Origin: W0P28-013 sp963621145
Lineage (GTDB): Bacteria; Bacteroidota; Bacteroidia; Bacteroidales; Paludibacteraceae
Assembly (NCBI GenBank): GCA_963621145.1
Contig: CAVFDI010000035.1
Location: 1-20,333 of the forward strand
Direction of reading: 5' to 3'
Length of the DNA: 20,333 bases
A program made the position numbers and the translations under genes. The notes beneath the pieces are model-generated. The model was not told where the DNA came from. It ran no database searches and saw nothing but the letters and a program-made list of their open reading frames with translations. This document shows positions 1 through 6,522 of this stretch, piece by piece (position 1 is the first letter of the stretch; every line of letters begins with the position of its first letter).

Positions 1-42
1 AAATAAAATCTCGATAACCGCCAAATTTCAGCAAAAAAATTG

Positions 43-50
43 TATCTTTG
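43..50 (+). promoter_or_regulatory. Bacteroidota-type -7 promoter box of the HAD gene
   Basis: TATCTTTG matches the Bacteroidota primary-sigma -7 consensus TAnnTTTG exactly and lies only 8 nt before the ATG at 59. Transcription would start within a few bases of the start codon, so the mRNA would be leaderless or nearly so. I see no convincing TTG -33 element at the usual spacing; that part is missing or degenerate. Confidence 0.7.
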
Positions 51-58
51 CAAATTGT

Positions 59-769
59 ATGAATCAAATTGACGATTTTATAAAACTTCACGGTTATCCC
101 AAGTTTGAGTTGAAAGCCGTTTTCTTCGATATGGACGGCGTTTTGTTCAATTCTATGCCTTATCACGCCTACGCTTGGGCAAAGACTTTTGGCAATCACG
201 GGTTCGATTTTTCGGAGTACGATGCCTACTTGAACGAAGGTCGCACAGGCGAATCGGTCATCAACGAGTATTTTCTGAAACGTTTCGGGCGACCAGCCAC
301 CAAAGCCGAATGCGATGCGCTGTATGCCGAAAAAGGAAAAATCTTCATCTCGTGCGGACCAGTGAAACCCATCGATGGCGTGGGCGAACTGCTGCAACAC
401 ATCAAACAGCAAAAGCTTGATATTTACATAGTTACGGGTTCAGCGCAACATTCGCTGCTCGACACGCTCAACAACTATTTTCCCGACATTTTTCGGCGCG
501 AAAAAATGGTTACCGCCTTCGATGTGAAGATAGGCAAGCCCAATCCAGAACCCTATTTGATGGCGTTGCAAAAGGCAAAAGTGGAACCATGGCAAGCCGT
601 TGTGGTCGAAAATGCGCCACTTGGCGTGCAGTCGGCCGTGGGTGCGGGCATCTTCACCATTGGCGTGAACACTGGCATTTTGCGCCCCGAAGAACTCGAA
701 AATGCTGGCGCCAACCTTGTTTTGCCCAACATGCACGAACTGCTGAAATGCTGGAACGAAATTCGCTAA
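59..769 (+). CDS. HAD-superfamily hydrolase, beta-phosphoglucomutase/phosphatase-like
   Basis: A 236-aa cytosolic HAD-superfamily protein, probably a sugar-phosphate phosphatase or phosphoglucomutase-like enzyme. Motif I is FFDMDGVLFNS with the nucleophile Asp24 and acid/base Asp26. A helical cap follows (about 33-100). Motif II is the VTGS stretch with Thr126, motif III is Lys160 in GKPNPEPY, and motif IV is VVENAPLGV at 182-190. In motif IV the usual Glu-Asp metal pair is Glu184-Asn185, a variant I believe occurs in some HAD subfamilies. Length fits the family. The ATG at 59 is chosen because it lies just after a TATCTTTG box. It does not overlap its neighbours and is 164 bp from the porin gene. 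The substrate cannot be read from sequence; family assignment is secure. Confidence 0.88.
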   Translation: MNQIDDFIKLHGYPKFELKAVFFDMDGVLFNSMPYHAYAWAKTFGNHGFDFSEYDAYLNEGRTGESVINEYFLKRFGRPATKAECDALYAEKGKIFISCGPVKPIDGVGELLQHIKQQKLDIYIVTGSAQHSLLDTLNNYFPDIFRREKMVTAFDVKIGKPNPEPYLMALQKAKVEPWQAVVVENAPLGVQSAVGAGIFTIGVNTGILRPEELENAGANLVLPNMHELLKCWNEIR

Positions 770-834
770 AAATCGCAGATTTCAAAATTCAGATTATCGA
801 ACTCCACAATTTTCTGCAGTTAGTCGTAAAAAAA

Positions 835-926
835 AGTCATCGTCATAGTCAACAGTCATAGTTTTACTTACCGAATCTGACTAATGCGTTAAACTTATCA
901 ACTTATCAACCCATAAACTCATCAAC
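835..926 (+). repeat. Short-period tandem repeats upstream of the porin gene
   Basis: Two runs of short repeats fill much of the gap between the HAD gene and the porin gene. At 835-861 a GTCAT-type unit recurs at 6-7 nt (AGTCAT, CGTCAT, AGTCAA, CAGTCAT). At 892-926 ACTTATCA occurs twice in a row and decays into CATAAACTCATCAACT. I find no TAnnTTTG box in this gap, so the porin promoter is not identified. Confidence 0.65.
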
Positions 927-933
927 TAAAATA

Positions 934-2079
934 ATGCTCACAAAAAAACATATTATCTCTGCCCTGTTTCTTGTAGCAGCCACAACACTGATGGCGCAGA
1001 CCGACTCCATTGCGCAAGCCGAGGAACTTGCCAAACAGCAGCACCGCGATTCCATAGCCGAACTGCTGCCATTCGATGTGAGCAATGCGCAAAAGGCCGA
1101 CATCGACGAAGGCAAAGCACTCGACAAAAAGCGCATGGAGAAGACCGACTACATTCCCGAAATTCACGGAACTGTGCGCGGTCGCTACGAATACAACATC
1201 ACCGACGATGCACACCGTTTTCAAGTGCGCAACGCCCGCATGAGCATCACCGGCAATGTGCACCCGATAGTGGCCTACAAAGCCGAAATCGACTTTTCCG
1301 ACAAAGGCACAATAAAAATGCTCGATGCCTACGCTCGCGTCTTCCCCGTGAAAGGCTTAGCTCTCACCATCGGTCAGATGAAAGTGCCATTCAGCACCGA
1401 CAATCTGCGCAGCCCGCACCTGCAATACTTCGCCAACCGCTCATTTTTGGTGAAAGAGACCGCTGGCACACGCGATGTTGGTTTCACGGCCAGCTACACA
1501 CTCACCGAGAAATTTCCATTCTCGATAGTGGCAGGCATCTACAACGGGCTGGGTCTTACGCAACAAAAAGTCTGGAAAAAACACATGTGCTACTCGGCGC
1601 GCGCCGTGTTCGATCCGTGCAAATACATCAATTTTTCGCTCAATTTCCAGTCGTTCGACCCCGACTCCATTCGCATGAATGTGTACGATGTTGGACTCTA
1701 TTCCAATTTCTACGGTGTACACATCGAGGCAGAATATCTCTTCAAAACTTACGAAGACAAAATCTTTCAGCCATCGCACGCCTTCACGGGATTTGTAAGC
1801 TACGACCTGAAACTGCCCAAAGTATTCAGCAAAATTTCGTTCCTTGCGCGCTACGACATGATGACCGACCATTGGCATGGCTACAACGACAATAACGGCA
1901 TGTATAGCGTGGACGATGTGGCGCGCCAACGCCTTACAGCAGGCATCACACTCAGCATTGCTAAACCATTTTTTGCCGACCTCAGAATAAACTACGAAAA
2001 ATTCTTCTACGACGATTGGACCAAAGCCGATGCCGACAACAAAGACAAACTCGTACTAGAAATGGTCGTAAGATTTTAG
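934..2079 (+). CDS. Outer-membrane porin, phosphate-selective porin O/P type
   Basis: A 381-aa outer-membrane beta-barrel protein. Residues 1-21 form a signal peptide ending LMA before Gln22. A charged, helix-prone stretch follows (about 22-65), and then alternating amphipathic beta-strands run to a C-terminal Phe (VVRF), the usual barrel end signal. The strand pattern (GRYEYN, RFQVRNARMSITG, YKAEIDFSDKG, LDAYARV, LTIGQMKVPFS) is that of the porin O/P family (Pfam Porin_O_P). It probably forms a channel for anions or small solutes; selectivity cannot be told from sequence. The ATG at 934 directly precedes a Lys-Lys signal peptide. No adjacent phosphate-transport or Pho genes are present, so a phosphate role is not supported by context. 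Confidence 0.85.
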   Translation: MLTKKHIISALFLVAATTLMAQTDSIAQAEELAKQQHRDSIAELLPFDVSNAQKADIDEGKALDKKRMEKTDYIPEIHGTVRGRYEYNITDDAHRFQVRNARMSITGNVHPIVAYKAEIDFSDKGTIKMLDAYARVFPVKGLALTIGQMKVPFSTDNLRSPHLQYFANRSFLVKETAGTRDVGFTASYTLTEKFPFSIVAGIYNGLGLTQQKVWKKHMCYSARAVFDPCKYINFSLNFQSFDPDSIRMNVYDVGLYSNFYGVHIEAEYLFKTYEDKIFQPSHAFTGFVSYDLKLPKVFSKISFLARYDMMTDHWHGYNDNNGMYSVDDVARQRLTAGITLSIAKPFFADLRINYEKFFYDDWTKADADNKDKLVLEMVVRF

Positions 2080-2081
2080 GC

Positions 2082-2166
2082 AATTAGGAGTGAGGAATTA
2101 GGAGTGAGGAATTATTGCAGTCTGCTGTAATTACCAACAATTTGAAATTTGGAATTTGGAATCTGA
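2082..2166. repeat. Two intergenic tandem repeats (14-nt and 7-nt periods)
   Basis: Immediately after the porin stop, a 14-nt unit AATTAGGAGTGAGG is repeated exactly (2082-2095, 2096-2109) with a partial third copy. At 2139-2166 four heptamers follow: AATTTGA, AATTTGG, AATTTGG, AATCTGA. Both runs are non-coding. The reading frame of the next gene is open back through this region, but its signal peptide places the true start at 2256. Confidence 0.85.
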
Positions 2167-2255
2167 AATCAACTAACTTTTCAACACTTCGACTACTCAA
2201 CCGACATTTGGCACAAAATTTGCTTATATTCCAAAGAGCAAATCAAAAAAGTGCC

Positions 2256-2627
2256 ATGAAAAAATGCTTAATACTTGCAGCGTTAATCGTCTGTCTACCA
2301 AAGATTTACGCTAACGCCATCGACCAAGTCGCGGCTCATTTTGCCGAAGGCGATGCCGAACGAATTGCGCAATATCTGAATAGCAACGTAGAATTGTCGA
2401 TAAAAAACGCTAACAACGTCTTCACAAGCCAGCAAACCGAAACCATTCTCAGCGACTTTTTCAAGAAAAATCCTGTGAAAAGTTTCACCATCAACGACCG
2501 CGGCAATCGCAACGGACAACAGTTTGCCATTGGACTGCTGAAGACGCAAAACGGCACTTATCGCATCTATTTCATGACCAAAAACGACCTAATACAACAA
2601 CTCAGAATAGACCAAACAAATGATTGA
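2256..2627 (+). CDS. Secreted DUF4783 family protein
   Basis: A 123-aa exported protein of the DUF4783 family, which is common in Bacteroidota and often found next to nadC. Its biochemical role is unknown to me. Residues 1 to about 17 form a signal peptide (MKKC followed by a hydrophobic ILAALIVCL core). The mature part begins with AIDQVAAHFAEGDAERIAQYL and alternates helices and strands like a small NTF2-like fold; that fold is an inference. The frame stays open 141 nt upstream, but the extension is made of tandem-repeat DNA and would bury the signal peptide, so the internal ATG at 2256 is preferred. Its TGA overlaps the nadC start by 8 nt, so the two are translated from one message. Confidence 0.82.
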   Translation: MKKCLILAALIVCLPKIYANAIDQVAAHFAEGDAERIAQYLNSNVELSIKNANNVFTSQQTETILSDFFKKNPVKSFTINDRGNRNGQQFAIGLLKTQNGTYRIYFMTKNDLIQQLRIDQTND

Positions 2628-3462
2628 CAACCTCGACGAACAAATCAAACTCTGGTTTGCCGAAGACATAGGCGACGGCGACCACACCACCCTTTCGTGC
2701 ATTCCTGCCGACGCGCGCGGCAAACAGCAACTCATTATCAAAGAAGATGGTGTGCTGGCTGGCGTTGAAGTGGCAAAACGCATATTCCACGCATTCGATC
2801 CCGATCTGAAAATGACGCAACTGCTGCACGACGGCGACCGTGTGAAACGTGGCGACATCGCTTTCGTAGTCGAAGGACGCGTACAATCGCTGCTGCAAAC
2901 CGAACGCTTGATGCTGAACATAATGCAACGCATGAGCGGCGTTGCCACACGCACAGCCGAATATGTGAAACGCCTCGAAGGCACACACACGCGCGTACTC
3001 GACACACGCAAAACCACACCAGGTCTGCGCATGCTCGAAAAAGAAGCGGTAAAAATTGGCGGCGGCTGCAACCATCGCATCGGCTTGTTCGACATGATTT
3101 TGCTGAAAGATAACCATGTTGATTTTGCTGGCGGAATAGCCAACGCCATCAATCGCGCTCGCAACTATTGCCGCGAAAAAGGCAAAAATCTGAAAATTGA
3201 GATTGAGGTGCGCAACTTCGACGAACTACAGCAAGCACTCGACTGCGGCGGCATCGATCGCATAATGCTCGACAACTTTACGCCAGCCGACACACGCCGT
3301 GCGGTAGAGATAATCGCTGGACGCTGCGAGACCGAATCGTCGGGCGGCATCACACTCGACACCCTGCGCGACTATGCCGACTGCGGCGTCGACTTCATCT
3401 CCGTTGGCGCACTCACCCACTCTGTAAAAAGCCTCGACATGAGCTTCAAAGCGGTGAAATAG
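2620..3462 (+). CDS. nadC: Nicotinate-nucleotide diphosphorylase (carboxylating), quinolinate phosphoribosyltransferase
   Basis: Makes nicotinic acid mononucleotide, CO2 and PPi from quinolinate and PRPP, the entry step from de novo quinolinate to NAD. At 280 aa it has full family length. Recognisable motifs are EDIGDGDHTT (15-24), NIMQRMSGVAT (100-110), DTRKTTPGLR (128-137, with Arg and Lys residues of the substrate site), EKEAVKIGGGCNHRIGLFD (140-158), LLKDNH (161-166), an EIEVRN strand, IMLDNF, ESSGGI and DFISVGALTH near the end. The N-terminal alpha/beta sandwich and C-terminal barrel are both complete. The ATG at 2620 overlaps the DUF4783 stop. nadA and nadB are not in the window. A strong intrinsic terminator follows at 3509-3537. 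Confidence 0.97.
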   Translation: MIDNLDEQIKLWFAEDIGDGDHTTLSCIPADARGKQQLIIKEDGVLAGVEVAKRIFHAFDPDLKMTQLLHDGDRVKRGDIAFVVEGRVQSLLQTERLMLNIMQRMSGVATRTAEYVKRLEGTHTRVLDTRKTTPGLRMLEKEAVKIGGGCNHRIGLFDMILLKDNHVDFAGGIANAINRARNYCREKGKNLKIEIEVRNFDELQQALDCGGIDRIMLDNFTPADTRRAVEIIAGRCETESSGGITLDTLRDYADCGVDFISVGALTHSVKSLDMSFKAVK

Positions 3463-3490
3463 GTGAGAGGTTAATAGATTAGATATTAAA

Positions 3491-3505
3491 GGTTATAGGT
3501 TATAG
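3491..3505. repeat. Heptamer tandem repeat after nadC
   Basis: GGTTATA occurs twice in direct succession plus one base, between the nadC stop and its terminator. The preceding bases (from about 3464) are similarly low in complexity. Confidence 0.6.
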
Positions 3506-3508
3506 AAG

Positions 3509-3537
3509 AACGGCTTTCAAAATTGAAAGCCGTTTTT
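3509..3537 (+). terminator. Rho-independent terminator of the DUF4783-nadC unit
   Basis: A 10-12 bp perfect stem, AACGGCTTTC pairing with GAAAGCCGTT around an A/T loop, is followed directly by a run of Ts (3533-3537). It lies 46 nt after the nadC stop and has no matching T-run on the other strand, so it acts on the plus strand. Confidence 0.92.
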
Positions 3538-3565
3538 CGTTCAATAAGTCGATGAATCCATGATT

Positions 3566-3595
3566 TTGCCGTTCCGACAAAATTTGGTAACTTTG
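3566..3595 (+). promoter_or_regulatory. Complete Bacteroidota-type promoter of the GNAT gene
   Basis: TTG at 3566-3568 (within TTTTG) and TAACTTTG at 3588-3595 are separated by 19 nt. This matches both halves of the Bacteroidota primary promoter consensus at the canonical spacing. It follows the nadC terminator and is the best-formed promoter in the window. Transcription would start around 3601. Confidence 0.85.
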
Positions 3596-3615
3596 CAAGA
3601 TTGAAAAAAAATAGA

Positions 3616-4155
3616 ATGACTAACGCTCTTCTCACCTCCACTCGCATAACGCTGCGCGCACTCGAGCCGAGCGACATAGATGTGCTGTGCCGCTGGGAAA
3701 ACGACACCAAGCTGTGGCAGATAGGCAGCACGGTGGAACCCTACGCGCGTTACACCCTCGAACGCTACATAGCCTACGCTGGGCAAGACATTTACGAACG
3801 TCGCCAAATGCGTCTGATGATTGAGCAAAACGCCGACCACACGCCCATTGGCAGCATCGACCTGTACGACTTCGACCCACGGCACATGCGCGCTGGCGTG
3901 GGCATTCTGATAAATGGCAAATACCGCCAACAAGGCTTTGCAGCCGAAGCGCTACAACTGATGATCGACTATGCATTCCATTTTCTGCACCTGCACCAAC
4001 TCTACGCCCAAATACCCACCGACAACGCCGCCAGCCTGCAACTCTTTGCCCAAGCAGGGTTCACCCAAAGCGGCACACTGCGCAGTTGGCTGCGCACAGA
4101 CAATGGCTACAACGATGTGGCTCTGTTTCAATTAGTTACAAGTAACAACGAATGA
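3616..4155 (+). CDS. GNAT-family N-acetyltransferase (RimJ/RimL/SpeG-like)
   Basis: A 179-aa cytosolic acetyltransferase of the Acetyltransf_3 type, which uses acetyl-CoA to acetylate an amine. It begins with the typical RITLRALEPSDIDVLCRWEND, has the beta4-beta5 core (PIGSIDLYDFD), the acetyl-CoA pyrophosphate loop RQQGFA at 104-109, and the terminal NAASLQLFAQAGF segment that closes the fold. The layout resembles polyamine (SpeG-like) and RimL-like enzymes; the true acceptor is unknown. A TTG at 3601 would add five residues, but it coincides with the predicted transcription start, so the ATG at 3616 is preferred. It stands alone between a terminator and a convergent gene. Confidence 0.88.
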   Translation: MTNALLTSTRITLRALEPSDIDVLCRWENDTKLWQIGSTVEPYARYTLERYIAYAGQDIYERRQMRLMIEQNADHTPIGSIDLYDFDPRHMRAGVGILINGKYRQQGFAAEALQLMIDYAFHFLHLHQLYAQIPTDNAASLQLFAQAGFTQSGTLRSWLRTDNGYNDVALFQLVTSNNE

Positions 4156-4250
4156 GAATGTAAAGCAAGAAATTATAAGCCAACCCTCTTCCTAATCGAC
4201 AAATTTATACCAAATTCTGCGATTATATTCGCGAAAATCGATACGAAAAA

Positions 4251-4267
4251 TGCGATTACACATCGCA
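4251..4267 (-). terminator. Weak second terminator for the minus strand
   Basis: On the minus strand TGCGAT-GTGTA-ATCGCA forms a 6-bp perfect stem with a 5-nt loop followed by five Ts. It lies just beyond the stronger hairpin at 4280-4307 and could act as a backup. The stem is short, so the call is tentative. Confidence 0.4.
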
Positions 4268-4269
4268 CG

Positions 4270-4307
4270 TTAAACACAAAAGAAGCCGCCCGAAAGAGCG
4301 GCTTCTT
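4270..4307 (-). terminator. Rho-independent terminator of the foldase gene
   Basis: AAGAAGCCGC (4280-4289) and GCGGCTTCTT (4298-4307) form a 10-bp perfect stem with an 8-nt loop. Read on the minus strand it is followed by a T-rich tract (TTTTGTGTTT), about 20 nt past the foldase stop. On the plus strand it is followed by AACTTG, so it mainly ends minus-strand transcription, though it may slow readthrough from the convergent GNAT gene. Confidence 0.88.
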
Positions 4308-4325
4308 AACTTGTATGAATAACTA

Positions 4326-6404
4326 CTAGAAAATTTTGTAGCGTTGGTCAACCACATCGGCGGCTTTGCGCAGTGCCTCGAATGCGAGGTAAGGCACAGC
4401 ATTGCGCAGACGCTCGTTCATTATCACCGATTCGGCTTTTTCGTCGTATTCGGCTGCCGATTCAGTTTTGTCCAAAACATTGTAGACAAACACACCCATG
4501 TTACCTTGCAGCGGTTGCGAGAGTTCGCCCACAGCAGCCATCGGAGCCAAAGCATAGAGTTTCGGCTCGTTGCCCACAGCGGTGTATTGCGAATTGAACG
4601 AGATGCCACGCACGGTATCAATCTCGATGCCAGCGGCTGCAAGTTCGTCGAGGCTCTTGCCTGCCATCTCTTTTTCGAGCATTTCGGCTTTCTTGTCGTT
4701 GCGAACTTCGGCAAGCAGACGCGATTTCACGCTTTCGAAATCGGCATAACCCTTTTCATTCACGCGTTCAACAGCAACCACAATGTGTTGTTCGTCGCAC
4801 TCGTAGACATCTGAAACATCGCCTTCGTTAGCACCAAACGCCCAGCGAATGGCTTCGCGCGAATTTTTGATGTTGTCCAGTTTGTGCGTGTTCTGCGACA
4901 GACGATTGGCCTCGTGAACCTCGATATTCTGTTCTTCGGCTTTTGCAACAAATTCTTCGATGTTGGCGCACGAACCAGCAAAACGTTTGGCTTCGTTGAA
5001 AATCTGCGCTTGAGTCTGCTGACTTGGCACAACTTTGCGTTCGAGCACAGCCAATTTCACTTTGGCAACATTTGCACCACGCTCAACAACTTGAACCAAG
5101 CGAATTGCGCCCATATTTTTCTGTTGGAATGTGCCATTTGCAGCCATTGTGAAGGCTTTTTCGGCCAAATCGCGATCAACATCTTTTTCGCGAACCCAGA
5201 ACTCACCTGTGCGATATTGGCGCGAAAGATTTTCAAAACCGCCATTTTTCACAATCTGTTCGATGCTATCAGCCACAATTTGAGTGCGTGCTTCGCTATT
5301 CTCGGCAATGTCGACAATGCGAACTTTTACCGAGTCGGGACGATTGATGCCTGTCTCTACAATGCGCGCCATTTTGTAGGTGTCGTTGCTGAAGATTGGT
5401 CCAGTAACATCGCCTTTTTTGCCACTGAAAGCAAAATTGCGCAAATCCTCATCGATGTCCTCTTTTGCCAAATTGATTGCTTTGTAAGGCACATCGCTGT
5501 TCGAATTGGTTACGCCTACAATGTCGGCAGAGTTGGTAAATTCGTCTTTCACACTATTGATAAACGCTTCAACCTCGGCATAGTCGTCGGCACTTGGTTT
5601 AACGGCGAACGAGACATATTTCAAATCGCACGAAGCCTCTTGTGCAAACTGTTCTTTGCGCTGTTTGTAGAGTTTTTTGGCATCGCCGTCCGAAACTTTC
5701 ACAAGCGAATCGGCCACTGCGAAATAAGGTTTCAGTGCAACAGCCACATCAACTTGAGTTTTGGCAGCGTTGTGATCGTTTTCAAGTTCGAGTTTGTTAG
5801 CCACGATTGCACGCGACAACAGAGCCATGTATTTGTTCTGAAGGCGATCGCTTTTCACCGTAGTCTCCCAGAATTTCCAATACTTGCGATAAGTGCGCAG
5901 TTGGTCGGCTGGCATCTGCTCGGCAATGGTTGGATCGTCGAGCATAGCGATGAACTGCGAGAGTTGACGCGGGTCGAACGAGCCAGTTTCGGGATTGTAG
6001 AAAGCGCGGCGACCAGCGATGAGTGGCGAAATATGATCGCCAAGAATCATATCTCTCATCTCCTCCTTGCACACTTCCATGCCAGCCTCTTCGGCTTCGG
6101 CATTCAGAATGCGCTCGCGAACCATGGTTTGCCAAACGCTTTCGCGAATTTGGTCGTTCAGGTCGTCGTCGAGACTTGCAGTGCCGTACTCAATTTTGTA
6201 AACTTCGCTCAGTTGGTCCACTGCCTCCATAAATTCTACATAACCGACCGATTTTCCGTCGATTTTACCGAGGTTCGATTGGTGTTCGTTCACAATCGAT
6301 GCGCTCGAACTCAGAAAATCGCCAACGATGAAGGCCAGCAAGGCCAAGCCAACTACCACCAGCAAAAATACGCCGTGGTGTCTCATTCTCTCTAATGTTG
6401 CCAT
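4326..6404 (-). CDS. Membrane-anchored SurA/PpiD-like periplasmic foldase (peptidylprolyl isomerase family)
   Basis: A 692-aa protein with one N-terminal membrane anchor (about 12-32) and a large periplasmic part, the architecture of PpiD. A SurA_N-like chaperone region (about 40-200) includes the GKIDGKSVGYVEFMEAVDQL segment that starts such domains. A parvulin-like region lies at about 357-440. It aligns poorly at the active site: the conserved RHI stretch reads RIV at 362-364 and the closing His position falls within GAIRLVQV (around 435). It may therefore act as a chaperone rather than an isomerase. The ATG at 6404 gives the MATLERMRHHGVFLL start typical of the family and follows its own promoter. 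Its C-terminal half is rich in Asn, Glu and Ala. Confidence 0.88.
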   Translation of the reverse strand: MATLERMRHHGVFLLVVVGLALLAFIVGDFLSSSASIVNEHQSNLGKIDGKSVGYVEFMEAVDQLSEVYKIEYGTASLDDDLNDQIRESVWQTMVRERILNAEAEEAGMEVCKEEMRDMILGDHISPLIAGRRAFYNPETGSFDPRQLSQFIAMLDDPTIAEQMPADQLRTYRKYWKFWETTVKSDRLQNKYMALLSRAIVANKLELENDHNAAKTQVDVAVALKPYFAVADSLVKVSDGDAKKLYKQRKEQFAQEASCDLKYVSFAVKPSADDYAEVEAFINSVKDEFTNSADIVGVTNSNSDVPYKAINLAKEDIDEDLRNFAFSGKKGDVTGPIFSNDTYKMARIVETGINRPDSVKVRIVDIAENSEARTQIVADSIEQIVKNGGFENLSRQYRTGEFWVREKDVDRDLAEKAFTMAANGTFQQKNMGAIRLVQVVERGANVAKVKLAVLERKVVPSQQTQAQIFNEAKRFAGSCANIEEFVAKAEEQNIEVHEANRLSQNTHKLDNIKNSREAIRWAFGANEGDVSDVYECDEQHIVVAVERVNEKGYADFESVKSRLLAEVRNDKKAEMLEKEMAGKSLDELAAAGIEIDTVRGISFNSQYTAVGNEPKLYALAPMAAVGELSQPLQGNMGVFVYNVLDKTESAAEYDEKAESVIMNERLRNAVPYLAFEALRKAADVVDQRYKIF

Positions 6405-6442
6405 TGTTGTTTTATGTTTGTTATTTTGATTTTTTCAACTTG

Positions 6443-6450
6443 CAAAGATA
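6443..6450 (-). promoter_or_regulatory. Bacteroidota-type -7 promoter box of the foldase gene
   Basis: On the minus strand TATCTTTG matches TAnnTTTG exactly and lies 38 nt before the foldase ATG, giving a leader of roughly 30 nt. A TTCG at 6469-6472, 18 nt upstream, is a possible weak -33 element. The foldase can therefore be expressed apart from the CNNM/CBS gene upstream. Confidence 0.72.
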
Positions 6451-6522
6451 GTAAAAAAACATCAATTGCGAATGCTTTTTTTCAAATTTGGTTAATTGCC
6501 TATTTTTCAGCAAATTAAACTC

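Noticed and set aside
835..926. Short repeats considered as a CRISPR-like array or replication iterons.
   Set aside because: The units are 6-9 nt with no spacers of constant length, and there are no cas, rep or dnaA genes nearby.
2110..2131. Hairpin ATTGCAG-TCTG-CTGTAAT after the porin stop, considered as a terminator.
   Set aside because: The 7-bp stem includes a G-U pair and is not followed by Ts. It may be a chance product of the repeat-rich gap.
2225..2232. TATATTCC upstream of the DUF4783 gene, considered as a -7 box.
   Set aside because: It lacks the TTTG half of the TAnnTTTG consensus, and the spacing to the nearest TTTG is only 14 nt.
2115..2255. N-terminal extension of the DUF4783 frame.
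   Set aside because: The extension is encoded by tandem-repeat intergenic DNA and would place 47 residues ahead of an otherwise perfect signal peptide.
4884..6395. A 503-codon open frame on the plus strand, antisense to the foldase gene.
   Set aside because: It is a codon-bias shadow: the foldase codons seldom produce stops in this opposite frame. The translation is rich in Phe, Cys, His and Asn with no domain pattern, whereas the minus-strand frame has a membrane anchor, a promoter and a terminator.
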